The notes: generated by a model from the sequence alone, not told the origin. A stretch of 64,000 nucleotides of DNA from Candidatus Mycobacterium methanotrophicum (GCF_023515995.1 NZ_CP097320.1:1612001-1676000), one strand, 5' to 3'. Shown: positions 27,504 through 36,361, counted from the first letter of the stretch. A program made the numbers and translations.

Positions 27504-28160
27504 TCAGCGCTGGTCGGGACCGAGCGCCTTGGCCAGTTGTTCGGGAATCCCGTTGATCCGGATGATCGCGTCCATCAGCGCGTGAGCGCAGGTTTCACTC
27601 AGGTGGCGCGCGTCGGTGTCGGGGTGAATGATCCGCTGCCGGCACACCTCGAAGGTCAGCGCCAGCCAGCCGTGGATGACGATCCGCAGGTCGCGTTCCA
27701 CGTCGGGCGCGAGCGTGTTGCCCGAGCCCTCCACTTCCATGACGCGGCTCATGATGTGTGCCATCTGCCGATCCTTGGCCTCGTCGTCGATGCCGAGTAA
27801 CACCGGATCGGAGCGGCCGAGGCCGACATATGCAGCCCAGGCGGCATGTGGGTGCTCTTGGTGGTACTGCATGTAGGCATAGACGCCGTCCCGGGTCTCC
27901 TCAAACAGCGACTGGCCTGGCGCCGGCAGGGCGTTGGTGGTCTCGAACAGCCGGTCAGCCTGTCCCTTGACGACGGCGGCGAAGAACGCCCGCTTGTCCG
28001 GGAAGTAGTGATACATCAAGGCCCGGGACACGCCCGCCCGCTCGGCGATCTCGTCGATTCGGACCTCGTCGTAGGGGCGTTGGCCAAAGACTTCCGCGCC
28101 GAGTGCCAGCAACTCGGCGCGGCGATCGTCCGGAGATAACCGGCGCCGGGGTGTCCGCAT
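27504..28160 (-). CDS. TetR-family transcriptional regulator
   Basis: 218-aa regulator, homologue of Rv3295. The TetR helix-turn-helix occupies residues about 28-60 (IDEIAERAGVSRALMYHYFPDKRAFFAAV). The C-terminal ligand-binding domain has no named signature. It starts 231 bp from the divergent psiE-like gene and is followed 39 bp later by lhr. Its target is unknown; either the divergent gene or lhr-nei is possible. Confidence 0.88.
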   Translation of the reverse strand: MRTPRRRLSPDDRRAELLALGAEVFGQRPYDEVRIDEIAERAGVSRALMYHYFPDKRAFFAAVVKGQADRLFETTNALPAPGQSLFEETRDGVYAYMQYHQEHPHAAWAAYVGLGRSDPVLLGIDDEAKDRQMAHIMSRVMEVEGSGNTLAPDVERDLRIVIHGWLALTFEVCRQRIIHPDTDARHLSETCAHALMDAIIRINGIPEQLAKALGPDQR

Positions 28161-28391
28161 AGACCAGATGGTACTTGCCGGTCCTTGGCGCAGGCCGTCA
28201 ACGTTTCAGGAAGGCTCTGCAAACCTGGTATTAGCGACGCGCCCGTCAATAACGCGCCCTGCGAGGGGCGGCGCCGCGAAGCCACCACCGCGGCTCTGCC
28301 GGCACGTTCGTTCACTCAGCGAATTGGCGGACGATTTCTACACTGTTCTCAGCCGTCGCGTCGGGCAATGCGAGAATAGAATCCCTGACCG

Positions 28392-28889
28392 ATGGATGTG
28401 AAAAGCGCGGACACCCGCTCCCGGCTGAGTCACCGAGTCGGCGGCCTGGTCGACAGCTTCGAGACGGTGATTTATGCGATCGCCTTCCTGCTCCTGATAG
28501 CGGCCGCGATCCTGGTGGTGATCGGCGGTGCAGAAGCGGTCGCGCAAGCCGCGGAGCACAAGGTCAACACGCTGCAGGGCGGCGTGCTCGTCCTCGATCG
28601 GGTACTGATGGTTCTGATCGTTGCGGAGATCGCCGCGACGCTGCGCGCGGTCCTGCTGTATCACGAAATCGCCGCCGAGCCGTTTCTTTTCATCGGCTTG
28701 ATCGCCTGCGTGCGACGGATCCTGATCGTGACGGCGCAGACCGAACAGGTGCACTCGGACAAGCAGCTCAATCGCCTGCTGCTCGAGTTGGGCGCGTTGG
28801 GACTGCTGGTCGTAGGCATCGCCGCGGCAATCTTCATGATTCGCGTCAGCACCAAACGCGCCGCACAAGCGGACAGCGACGACGGTTGA
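28392..28889 (+). CDS. PsiE-family (phosphate-starvation-inducible) membrane protein
   Basis: 165-aa integral membrane protein with four predicted transmembrane helices (about 24-46, 65-88, 95-115 and 133-152). The family pattern VLMVLIVAEIAATLRAVLLY and EPFLFIGLIACVRRILIV is typical of PsiE. The function in the family is unknown. A TAGAAT at about 28376 could be a -10 element. The 28161-28391 gap shared with the TetR gene holds no other clear site. Confidence 0.82.
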   Translation: MDVKSADTRSRLSHRVGGLVDSFETVIYAIAFLLLIAAAILVVIGGAEAVAQAAEHKVNTLQGGVLVLDRVLMVLIVAEIAATLRAVLLYHEIAAEPFLFIGLIACVRRILIVTAQTEQVHSDKQLNRLLLELGALGLLVVGIAAAIFMIRVSTKRAAQADSDDG

Positions 28890-28913
28890 CCCGATCGGCG
28901 TCGTGCGGCGCAC

Positions 28914-30440
28914 TCAGCCGAAATGCACGCCCTGGGCCAGCGGCAACTCGCTGGAGTAGTTGACCGTGTTGGTGGCGCGGCGCATGTAGGTCTTCCAGGC
29001 GTCCGAGCCCGACTCCCGGCCGCCGCCGGTCTGCTTCTCGCCACCGAACGCGCCGCCGATCTCGGCGCCCGACGTCCCGATGTTGACGTTGGTGATGCCG
29101 CAGTCGGAGCCGTCGATGAAGCGTTCCGCCTCGCGGATGTCGATGGTGAAGATCGCCGACGACAAGCCCTGCGGCACGGCGTTGTTCAGCGTGATGGCCT
29201 CATCGAGGCCGTCGTAAACCAACACGTAGAGGATAGGCGCGAACGTCTCGGTGTGCACGATGTCGGTCTGCGACGGCATCCGCACCAGCGCCGGCGCGAC
29301 ATAGTAGGCACTCGGGTGGCCCGCATCGTGGCGCTCGCCGCCGACCACGTCGCCGCCGCCGGCGCGCGCCTGCTCCAGCGCGCCCACCATGTCGCGGTAG
29401 GCCGTCTCATGAATGAGCGGGCCAACCAGCGTGCCCTCGGTCGACGGATCGCCGATCGGCAGCTGTCGGTAGGCGGCGGCGATGCGCCCCACGACCTCGT
29501 CGGCCACCGATCGGTGCACGATCAGCCGGCGCAGCGTGGTGCAGCGTTGACCGGCGGTGCCGGCGGCGGCGAACACGATGGCGCGTACCGCGAGATCTAG
29601 GTCGGCCGATGGTGTGACGACGGCGGCGTTGTTGCCGCCCAGTTCCAATAGCGAGCGGCCGAATCGCCGGGCGACCTGCGGACCGACCTGCCGGCCCATG
29701 CGCACCGAGCCGGTCGCGGAGACCAGCGCGATCCGCTCGTCGTCGACGAGCTGCTCACCGACCTCGCGGCCACCGATGATCAAGACGCAAACACGAGCCG
29801 ACGCCCCGATGTCACTGGCCGCCCGTTCAATCAGCGCCTGGCAGGCCAGCGCCGTCAACGGCGTCAGCTCGGACGGCTTCCACACCACGGTGTCCCCGCA
29901 TACCAGCGCCACCGCCGTATTCCACGCCCACACCGCGACCGGGAAGTTGAATGCGGTGATCACTCCGACCACGCCGAGCGGATGCCAGGTCTCCATCAGT
30001 CGATGCGCCGGTCGCTCAGAGGCGATCGTGCGGCCGCATAGCTGACGCGACAGGCCGACGGCGAACTGGCAGACGTCGATCATCTCCTGCACCTCGCCCA
30101 GCGCCTCGGAGGTGATCTTGCCGGCCTCGATCGTCACCAGGGTGGCGAGATCTTGCTTGTGCTGTGTGAGCAGCTCGCCCAGCCGGCTCACCAGCGCACC
30201 GCGTACCGGAGCGGGGGTGGCTCGCCACGCCGAAAACGCTTGTGCGGCGGCGGCGATATCGGTATCGACCTGTTCGGGCGTGGTCTGCTCGACGGTGAAC
30301 AGGACGTCGCCGGTGATCGGTGTGCTCGCCGGCTGGCCGTGCTCGCCGGGCTCACCGAGGGTGACATCACAGCCGACGGCATCCAGCGCGCGGCGGGCGC
30401 GGGCGCGCAACTCGTCGAGGGCGGGCAGGCGGGTGCTCAC
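28914..30440 (-). CDS. pcd: Piperideine-6-carboxylate / aminoadipate-semialdehyde dehydrogenase Pcd
   Basis: 508-aa aldehyde dehydrogenase oxidising L-2-aminoadipate-6-semialdehyde to 2-aminoadipate. It has the cofactor motif FNFPVAVWAWNTA, the catalytic Glu in LLELGGNNA, and the catalytic Cys in AGQRCTTLRR. The GTG at 30440 overlaps the upstream gene's stop (GTGA) and has GGAGG upstream. Together with Lat it completes the first two steps of lysine catabolism. The upstream extension to 30518 is not conserved. Confidence 0.92.
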   Translation of the reverse strand: MSTRLPALDELRARARRALDAVGCDVTLGEPGEHGQPASTPITGDVLFTVEQTTPEQVDTDIAAAAQAFSAWRATPAPVRGALVSRLGELLTQHKQDLATLVTIEAGKITSEALGEVQEMIDVCQFAVGLSRQLCGRTIASERPAHRLMETWHPLGVVGVITAFNFPVAVWAWNTAVALVCGDTVVWKPSELTPLTALACQALIERAASDIGASARVCVLIIGGREVGEQLVDDERIALVSATGSVRMGRQVGPQVARRFGRSLLELGGNNAAVVTPSADLDLAVRAIVFAAAGTAGQRCTTLRRLIVHRSVADEVVGRIAAAYRQLPIGDPSTEGTLVGPLIHETAYRDMVGALEQARAGGGDVVGGERHDAGHPSAYYVAPALVRMPSQTDIVHTETFAPILYVLVYDGLDEAITLNNAVPQGLSSAIFTIDIREAERFIDGSDCGITNVNIGTSGAEIGGAFGGEKQTGGGRESGSDAWKTYMRRATNTVNYSSELPLAQGVHFG

Positions 30441-31696
30441 GCGAGTGCCTCCTTGCAAAGCGATTCGTACAGCGCGTACGGGTCGTGGATGTGGCGACCG
30501 ATCGCCCCCGCCATCCAATCGATGCTGTAGCCGGAGTCGTCGGCGATTCCGGTGGCCGTTAGAGTCTCGGTGTCGCGGTCCAGATTAGACCGAAAGATGC
30601 CGGCAGCTGAGGTAGGCAGAAAGTCTTCGTAGACAACTGGTTTGGATGGGTCGCCGCCGCGATAGTAGGCCAGCCCCTGGGTGGCCATCTCGTCGTCGCT
30701 CGCCGGAAAATAATGGCCCCAGACTGTGGCGGGATCGCCGGCGGCCATTGCTGCGTCGTAACGCTCGCGGCCCTTCAGTGTCAGCGCCACGCCGCGCGCC
30801 TCGACCTCGCCGAAGCGGACCCGCAGCGAGCCTTCGATGACCGTCCCGTCGTCGTCGCGAAACCGGCGCGGTTCGGCGAGTGCGCGAAACGACGTCTGGC
30901 GCAACAGCACCGCGGGCCCGTCCCAGCGCGGCGGCCCCTGGATGGCGTCGATCATCGTGACGCCGCGCGCGGCCATCCGCCGGTACAGTTCGTCGATGTC
31001 GAGCACCCGCGGCGTCAGGTGATTGATGTGGGTGGACGTGACTCCGGCGATATCGGCTGCCACCGCCGACACCCGCGAAAGCTCGCCATACCAGGACTTC
31101 TCGATCGGTTGATGTGACAGCGCAAATGCCGCCACGGCCTGTGCGACAAAGTCATCGGCCTCAGCAACGCCGCAGCCGCCTTCGGCAGCGATCACCCGGG
31201 CCCGGGAGATCAACGCCGGATCGAACAGCTGGCGGCATTCCAGGAACGTCTGCACACGAGCGCGCAGGCCGGCGTCGAAGAAACGCGGATCCTGCAATGC
31301 CAGCATCGAGGTGAACACCCGAAATGGGTTGTGCGCCAACTCGTCCTTGTCGATCGGCCGGAACGCGGTAGAGATCACCGGAACGGGCGAAACGGCGTCG
31401 CGCAGGTCGTAGTAGCCGACCGGGACCATGCCGAACGCGGAGAACAGGTCGGCGACAGCGGCCAGCTCGTCGGGCGTGCCGACGCGGATCGCGCCGTGCC
31501 GTTCCGCGGTCACTCGGGAAAGCGAGCCCAGCCGCTGCGCGTCCGGATGCTGGTCGGCGTAATCGCGGTTGACCTGGGTGCTCACCTCGACCAGCGTGGT
31601 GTACGCGGGTACCTCGCCACCATACATAGCGGACAGGCCGGCGGCGAAGCGCTCGCGCAATTGCCACGTCGACAACTTGTTCACGCAGCTCACCAT
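30437..31696 (-). CDS. DUF1338 / 2-oxoadipate dioxygenase-decarboxylase (HglS/YdcJ) family protein
   Basis: About 419 aa, homologue of Rv3292. The family includes HglS, a non-haem iron enzyme converting 2-oxoadipate to 2-hydroxyglutarate in lysine breakdown. His67 and Arg71 in ERHGAIR have the HxxxR spacing of HglS. A THINHLTPRVLD block supplies the second metal His, and a late Glu in SLRVRFGEVEARG the third candidate. The start is uncertain: ATG 31696 or GTG 31684. It is coupled to pcd and divergent from lrpA, which fits lysine catabolism. The exact reaction here is inferred. Confidence 0.82.
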   Translation of the reverse strand: MVSCVNKLSTWQLRERFAAGLSAMYGGEVPAYTTLVEVSTQVNRDYADQHPDAQRLGSLSRVTAERHGAIRVGTPDELAAVADLFSAFGMVPVGYYDLRDAVSPVPVISTAFRPIDKDELAHNPFRVFTSMLALQDPRFFDAGLRARVQTFLECRQLFDPALISRARVIAAEGGCGVAEADDFVAQAVAAFALSHQPIEKSWYGELSRVSAVAADIAGVTSTHINHLTPRVLDIDELYRRMAARGVTMIDAIQGPPRWDGPAVLLRQTSFRALAEPRRFRDDDGTVIEGSLRVRFGEVEARGVALTLKGRERYDAAMAAGDPATVWGHYFPASDDEMATQGLAYYRGGDPSKPVVYEDFLPTSAAGIFRSNLDRDTETLTATGIADDSGYSIDWMAGAIGRHIHDPYALYESLCKEALA

Positions 31697-31929
31697 GTTC
31701 GGCTGCGATACTCTCCGGCCGTGACATCTCTGCCAGCTGAAACCAGCAGCTTCATGGCCCTCACTCAGCCTCAGATTCTTCTCTGCGGTGCGCCTCTCGA
31801 CGCCGCACGAAGGACCAGTCCGATCCCGAAAGTGACAGTACCCTTGAGCCACCACGAATTCCGTCGCAACCTGACACAAGTCCCGGCTTCGCGGATGGCT
31901 GAAGCCGCCGGTTTCCAAGGGGTGGACTG

Positions 31930-32382
31930 ATGGCAGAGACGCTCGACGGCATCGACCGGATCTTGATGCGCTCACTGGTCGCCGACGGTCGCGCGACATT
32001 GTCGGAGCTTGCGGCGAGCGCCGGATTGTCGGTCTCTGCGGTCCAGTCGCGGGTGCGCAGGCTGGAGTCTCGCGGTGTGGTGACCGGGTATTCGGCGCGG
32101 ATCGATCCGGAAGCCGTCGGACATCTGCTGTCGGCGTTCGTGGCCATCACTCCTCTCGATCCCTCGCAACCCGATGATGCGCCGGCTCGCCTCCACGACA
32201 TCGAGGCGATCGAGTCGTGTCACTCGGTGGCCGGCGAGGAGAGCTACATCCTGCTGGTGCGCGTCGGGTCGCCGCGAGCGTTGGAGGGCCTGTTGCAGCG
32301 GATCCGCACAGCCGCCAACGTCCGGACCCGCAGTACGATCATTTTACAAACATTTTACGATGATCGGCAGTTCATACCGTAA
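31930..32382 (+). CDS. lrpA: Lrp/AsnC-family regulator LrpA
   Basis: 150-aa feast/famine regulator. The N-terminal helix-turn-helix DRILMRSLVADGRATLSELAASAGLSVSAVQSRVRRLE is followed by the RAM ligand-binding domain. The M. tuberculosis homologue controls lat and binds amino acids. It has an AAGGGG-type ribosome site before ATG 31930. It lies between the divergent HglS-family/pcd genes and lat, placed to control both. The stop overlaps the first of a set of direct repeats. Confidence 0.92.
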   Translation: MAETLDGIDRILMRSLVADGRATLSELAASAGLSVSAVQSRVRRLESRGVVTGYSARIDPEAVGHLLSAFVAITPLDPSQPDDAPARLHDIEAIESCHSVAGEESYILLVRVGSPRALEGLLQRIRTAANVRTRSTIILQTFYDDRQFIP

Positions 32383-32432
32383 TAGTTACGGCCAGACGCC
32401 AATATACCGTAAGAGTTAATGATACCGTGAGT
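32374..32432 (+). promoter_or_regulatory. Direct repeats at the lrpA-lat junction, candidate LrpA sites
   Basis: ATACCGTAATAGTTA (32374-32388) and ATACCGTAAGAGTTA (32404-32418) share 14 of 15 bases, spaced exactly 30 bp or about three helical turns. A third partial copy, ATACCGTGAG, starts at 32422 and runs into the lat GTG. The region is AT-rich compared with the surroundings. Phased repeats before an Lrp target gene suggest a wrapped Lrp complex; this is inference. Confidence 0.6.
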
Positions 32433-33773
32433 GTCATGACTGGCGTGCTGGCACGTGCCTGTTCGGCCGATCGGCAACTCGAGCCCGACCGGGTCCACGA
32501 GGTGTTAGCGCGCAGCATCCTGGCCGACGGCCTGGATCTGGTGCTCGACCTGGATCGTTCGGCGGGCTCATATCTGGTCGATGCCCGCGACGGTCGGCGT
32601 TACCTGGACATGTTCTCGTTCTTCGCCTCGTCGGCGCTGGGGATGAACCATCCGGCACTGGCCTATGACGACGAGTTTCGCGAAGAACTCGCCGAAGCCG
32701 CGGTCAACAAGCCCAGCAACTCCGACGTGTACTCGGTGCCGATGGCCCGCTTCGTCGAGACCTTTGCCCGCGTATTGGGGGATCCCGCGCTGCCGCATTT
32801 GTTCTTCGTCGACGGTGGCGCCCTCGCGGTGGAGAACGCGTTGAAGGTCGCATTCGACTGGAAGAGCCGGCACAACGAGGCACGCGGCGTTCACCCGGAA
32901 CTGGGCGCCCGGGTGCTGCATTTGCGGGGTGCGTTCCACGGTCGCAGCGGCTACACGCTGTCGCTGACCAACAGCAATCCGGTCGTCGTTGCTCGCTTTC
33001 CGAAGTTCGACTGGCCACGCATCGACGCGCCTTACCTTCGTCCCGGTGCCGACATCGAGGCGCTGGAAGCCGAGTCGTTGCGCCAAGCCCGGGCAGCCTT
33101 CGAGGCCTACCCGCACGACGTCGCCTGCTTCATCGCCGAGCCCATCCAGGGCGAAGGCGGTGACCGTCACCTCCGGCCCGAATTCTTCGCCGCGATGCGC
33201 GCGCTGTGCGACGAATACGACGCTCTGATGATCTTCGACGAGGTGCAGACAGGCTGTGGTTTGACCGGAACCGCCTGGGCCTACCAGCAATTGGGTGTTG
33301 CGCCTGACGTGGTTGCGTTCGGTAAGAAGACGCAAGTGTGCGGCGTGATGGCAGGACGTCGGGTCGACGAAATCGCCGACAACGTTTTCACGGTGGCTTC
33401 CCGGATCAACTCGACCTGGGGCGGCAACCTCACCGATATGGTTCGCGCGCGGCGCATCTTGGAGATCGTCGAAGCTGACGGCCTGTTCGAGAATGCGGCC
33501 GCCCAGGGCCGCCATCTGCGGGCGCGCCTCAACGAACTCGCCGACGACTTCCCGGCATTCGTGCAGGATGTCCGCGGCCGCGGCTTGATGTGTGCGTTCA
33601 GCATGCCGACCACCGCCAACCGCGATGCGCTGCTCCGCCGGTTGTGGCAGAACGGGGTGATTGTGCTGCCGTGCGGTCAAGCCAGCGTGCGGTTCCGGCC
33701 GGCCCTGACCGTTGCGCGTGCCGAGATCGACGAGGCGATCGCGGTTCTCCGGGATGTGTTCACCGGTTACTGA
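32427..33773 (+). CDS. lat: L-lysine epsilon-aminotransferase Lat
   Basis: 448-aa class-III PLP aminotransferase transferring the epsilon-amino group of lysine to 2-oxoglutarate. The PLP lysine is in FGKKTQVCGVM, and the Asp of the cofactor site is in LMIFDEVQTGCGLTG. The SALGMNHPAL, NKPSNSDVYS and AEPIQGEGGDRH blocks match mycobacterial Lat. It starts at GTG 32427 (ATG 32436 possible), 44 bp after lrpA. The gene is strongly up-regulated in starved M. tuberculosis, and LrpA and stress control are likely here. Confidence 0.94.
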   Translation: MSVMTGVLARACSADRQLEPDRVHEVLARSILADGLDLVLDLDRSAGSYLVDARDGRRYLDMFSFFASSALGMNHPALAYDDEFREELAEAAVNKPSNSDVYSVPMARFVETFARVLGDPALPHLFFVDGGALAVENALKVAFDWKSRHNEARGVHPELGARVLHLRGAFHGRSGYTLSLTNSNPVVVARFPKFDWPRIDAPYLRPGADIEALEAESLRQARAAFEAYPHDVACFIAEPIQGEGGDRHLRPEFFAAMRALCDEYDALMIFDEVQTGCGLTGTAWAYQQLGVAPDVVAFGKKTQVCGVMAGRRVDEIADNVFTVASRINSTWGGNLTDMVRARRILEIVEADGLFENAAAQGRHLRARLNELADDFPAFVQDVRGRGLMCAFSMPTTANRDALLRRLWQNGVIVLPCGQASVRFRPALTVARAEIDEAIAVLRDVFTGY

Positions 33774-33841
33774 TCCTGGGCTACATAGCTGTGGCGCATG
33801 TGACGGCGCATGATGATGGTGACGCTTGTAGAGGGTTCGAG

Positions 33842-34225
33842 ATGCAGATGCAGGAGCGCCCGGGCGGCGACCGCCTCGGGCAGGAAGACCACGAGGTGCA
33901 TGCCGCCGTGCGATTCGCGGTGCTGGCCGCGGTGGCCGGAGCGGCGTTCCTCGTCGTGGCCGCGCTATGGGCCAGTGCCTGTAAAGGTGCGATGGCGATC
34001 GACACCGTCGCCTGCGGTGCGCCGCAGTTGACGATTCTGGCGTTCGGTGCACCGCTGATCCTGCTGGCCGCGGGGTGCTGGGCATTTCTGCGTACGTATC
34101 GAATCTGGCGCAGCAACGGCATCTGGTGGGCGTGGCAGGGCGCCGGCTGGTTCCTGTTCATGCTGATGCTCGTGACGCTCACCATGGGCGTACCGCCGAT
34201 CGCCGGGCACGTTCTGGCTGGCTGA
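33842..34225 (+). CDS. Small integral membrane protein upstream of usfY
   Basis: 127-aa protein matching the position of Rv3289c. Three predicted transmembrane segments occur at about 24-44, 57-77 and 95-120 after a charged N-terminus (MQMQERPGGDRLGQED). The ATG at 33842 has GAGGG six bases before it. No enzymatic motif is visible. It lies between lat and the SigF locus and may belong to the same stress-induced transcription unit; the function is unknown. Confidence 0.75.
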   Translation: MQMQERPGGDRLGQEDHEVHAAVRFAVLAAVAGAAFLVVAALWASACKGAMAIDTVACGAPQLTILAFGAPLILLAAGCWAFLRTYRIWRSNGIWWAWQGAGWFLFMLMLVTLTMGVPPIAGHVLAG

Positions 34226-34321
34226 CGAACTGCTGGCAATCTCGTCCGGATACTTCCGGGTTGTCTTTGAGCGTTCTACCGTGGTAGGTACCGCCCAAAA
34301 GGTTGGAAGAAGGGTTCAGTA

Positions 34322-34633
34322 ATGGGTGACACCTATCGTGACCCCGTCGACCATGTGCGGACGACGCGGTCACACGCAGGCGAGTCGATGATCGACGTGT
34401 TGCGTTGGCCCGGCTATCTACTAGTGGTGGCGGGCGTGATCGCCGTCGTGGGTTGTCTGGCGGCGTTCGGGACCGGGCACCCAAGCCAGGGCATGACCAC
34501 AGGTGTCATCGCCGTCGCGGCGATGACGTTCGGTCTGGTGTGGCTAGCGGCCGAGCACCGGCGGGTGCGCAGAATCGAAGACCGCTGGTACGACGCACAC
34601 CCCGAAGTTCCGCGCCAACCGCCAGCGAGCTGA
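34322..34633 (+). CDS. usfY: UsfY-like small membrane protein
   Basis: 103-aa protein with a hydrophilic N-terminus and two membrane segments (about 31-50 and 61-77). It matches the gene upstream of the sigF operon in M. tuberculosis. The function is unknown; in relatives it is SigF-controlled. A loose SigF-like pair (GGGTTGT at 34258 and GGTAGG at 34283) sits upstream but has an 18-bp spacer and is weak. Confidence 0.85.
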   Translation: MGDTYRDPVDHVRTTRSHAGESMIDVLRWPGYLLVVAGVIAVVGCLAAFGTGHPSQGMTTGVIAVAAMTFGLVWLAAEHRRVRRIEDRWYDAHPEVPRQPPAS

Positions 34634-34696
34634 CCAGCTAGGGCCTTTGGCAGGGCCTTTAACGGGCTCGAATAGCCTGATGCGCCAAGCTGTCTG

Positions 34697-34882
34697 CTAA
34701 TCGCGGTACTCCTCGTCGTCGCCGCCGCCGATTTCTTGGCGCTGCTCGTTCCAGTCCGACGCGTTCGCCTCTATCGGTGGTGTTTCCTGATGAGACGGGA
34801 TGGGTTCAAAAGTGGTTTCCTGCTCCTGCTCGACGGCGTCGGCGATAGGAGTCTCATCGGAGAAGCGGTCGCGATCGGGCAT
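34697..34882 (-). CDS. Small acidic hypothetical protein
   Basis: 61-aa highly acidic protein starting MPDRDRFSDETPIADAVEQE, with an ANASDWNEQRQEI motif near the C-terminus. This layout is common to small unannotated mycobacterial proteins. The ATG at 34882 was chosen over the GTG at 34891 because an AAGGTGAG ribosome site precedes it. No function can be assigned. It is opposite to and between usfY and rsbW, and shares its upstream region with the candidate SigF promoter. Confidence 0.65.
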   Translation of the reverse strand: MPDRDRFSDETPIADAVEQEQETTFEPIPSHQETPPIEANASDWNEQRQEIGGGDDEEYRD

Positions 34883-34910
34883 GAGGCTCACCTTAAGGCT
34901 TGGATTAGCG

Positions 34911-34936
34911 GGTTATTCGCCGAGGCTAGTGGGTAT
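34911..34936 (+). promoter_or_regulatory. Candidate SigF promoter of rsbW-sigF
   Basis: GGTTA at 34911-34915, a 15-bp spacer, then GGGTAT at 34931-34936. This is close to the mycobacterial SigF consensus GGTTT-N15-17-GGGTAT. It lies about 200 bp upstream of rsbW on the same strand, consistent with SigF autoregulation. Confidence 0.72.
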
Positions 34937-35138
34937 CAGCTATAGACCATGATGAGTTTGGAGGCGCCCGTCCCTGCCCCGGCATCCCGGTCATGCGAGC
35001 ACCGGCGACAAGATCATGAGCGCAACACCATCTCAGCCGTCTCATTTGCCTTCATGGGCTACCTGATACCCGGCGGCGGTCATGGCTAACCGGCTTGAAC
35101 CCGAGGATAGTGTCAGTCAAATACTGCCGGGAGGCTCG

Positions 35139-35576
35139 ATGACTACTGCCGAAAAGCAAGGTATGAACTCGCAGCGCGGCGACCGCGCGATCGAACTGCG
35201 AGTTGCCGCGCGGTTGGAGAATCTGGCGGTACTGCGCACGCTGGTTGGGGCGGTCGGCGCCTATGAGGATCTCGATTTCGATGCGGTTGCCGACCTGCGG
35301 TTGGCGGTCGATGAGGTCTGTACCCGGTTGATTAGCTCGGCGATCCCAGATGCCACGTTGGCCATCGTGGTCGACCCGAGAGACGATGGGTTGGTGGTCG
35401 AGGCGTCGGCGACCTGTGACAACTACGACGTGGTGACGCCAGGCAGCTTCAGCTGGCATGTGCTGACATCGCTAACCGACGACGTACAAACTTTCCACGA
35501 CGATCAGGAACCTGGTGGCGGGCGCGGCGTCTTCGGCGTCACGCTGACGACGCGGACGGCGGGCCCCCACCGGTGA
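35139..35576 (+). CDS. rsbW: Anti-sigma-F factor RsbW (UsfX)
   Basis: 145-aa GHKL-fold serine kinase/anti-sigma factor that holds SigF inactive. The N-box segment DLRLAVDEVCTRL and the PGSFSWHVLTSLTDDV block fit mycobacterial RsbW; the C-terminal GVFGVTLTTR ends the ATP-lid fold. The ATG at 35139 has GGGAGG six bases before it and gives the M. tuberculosis length. Its stop overlaps the sigF GTG (GTGA), a usual arrangement for equal amounts of sigma and anti-sigma. Confidence 0.92.
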   Translation: MTTAEKQGMNSQRGDRAIELRVAARLENLAVLRTLVGAVGAYEDLDFDAVADLRLAVDEVCTRLISSAIPDATLAIVVDPRDDGLVVEASATCDNYDVVTPGSFSWHVLTSLTDDVQTFHDDQEPGGGRGVFGVTLTTRTAGPHR

Positions 35577-36361
35577 CAGCGCGAGCTGTCGGCGGTTCTT
35601 CATCTCGTCCCAACGAATACGCTGACGTTCCGGACATGTTCCGCGAGTTGGCCACTCTCGACGGCGACTCGTCGGAATTTCAGCGCCAGCGGGACAAGAT
35701 CGTGGAGCGCTGCCTGCCGCTGGCCGATCACATCGCCCGCCGCTTCGAGGGCCGTGGGGAACCACGGGAGGACTTGGTTCAAGTAGCGCGCGTCGGACTA
35801 GTCAACGCTGTTGCCCGTTTCGACGTCGACGCGGGGTCCGACTTCGTCTCGTTTGCGGTGCCGACCATCATGGGGGAGGTCCGTCGGCATTTCCGGGACA
35901 ACAGCTGGTCGGTCAAGGTTCCGCGGCGATTGAAAGAACTGCACTTGCGCCTTGGGACGGCAACCGCCGACCTTTCCCAGCGGCTGGGCCGCGCACCGAC
36001 CGCCACTGAACTCGCCGACGAACTCGATATGGACCGCGCGGAGGTCATCGAGGGCTTGGTGGCCGGTAGCTCCTACAACACGCTGTCCATTGACAGCGGC
36101 GCCGGCACCGGCGATGAGGACGCCCGAGCCATCGCCGACACGCTTGGCGATTTGGACGTCGGACTCGAGCGGATCGAGAACCGCGAGGCGCTGCGTCCGC
36201 TACTGGACGGGCTGCCCGAGCGGGAACGAACTGTGTTGGTACTCAGGTTCTTTGAGTCGATGACGCAGACCCAGATCGCCGAGCGGGTCGGTATTTCACA
36301 GATGCACGTCTCGCGGTTGCTCGCTAAGTCGCTAGCGCGACTGCGGGACGAGCTGGATTAG
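35573..36361 (+). CDS. sigF: RNA polymerase sigma factor SigF
   Basis: 262-aa group-3 stress/stationary-phase sigma factor. Region 2 spans about residues 45-120 (LADHIARRF, EDLVQVARVGLVNAVARFD, FVSFAVPTIMGEVRRHFRD). Region 3 is LSQRLGRAPTATELADEL. Region 4 carries RTVLVLRFFESMTQTQIAERVGISQMHVSRLLAKSL. GTG start coupled to rsbW. Its 3' end overlaps a convergent STAS-domain gene by 30 bp. Confidence 0.95.
   Translation: MTARAVGGSSSRPNEYADVPDMFRELATLDGDSSEFQRQRDKIVERCLPLADHIARRFEGRGEPREDLVQVARVGLVNAVARFDVDAGSDFVSFAVPTIMGEVRRHFRDNSWSVKVPRRLKELHLRLGTATADLSQRLGRAPTATELADELDMDRAEVIEGLVAGSSYNTLSIDSGAGTGDEDARAIADTLGDLDVGLERIENREALRPLLDGLPERERTVLVLRFFESMTQTQIAERVGISQMHVSRLLAKSLARLRDELD

Noticed and set aside
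32568..34085. 505-aa open frame antisense to lat
   Set aside because: lat is intact with its PLP lysine; the antisense frame has no recognisable motif.
34258..34288. Second SigF promoter before usfY
   Set aside because: GGGTTGT and GGTAGG both deviate from consensus and the spacer is 18 bp; mentioned with usfY but not supported as a separate feature.
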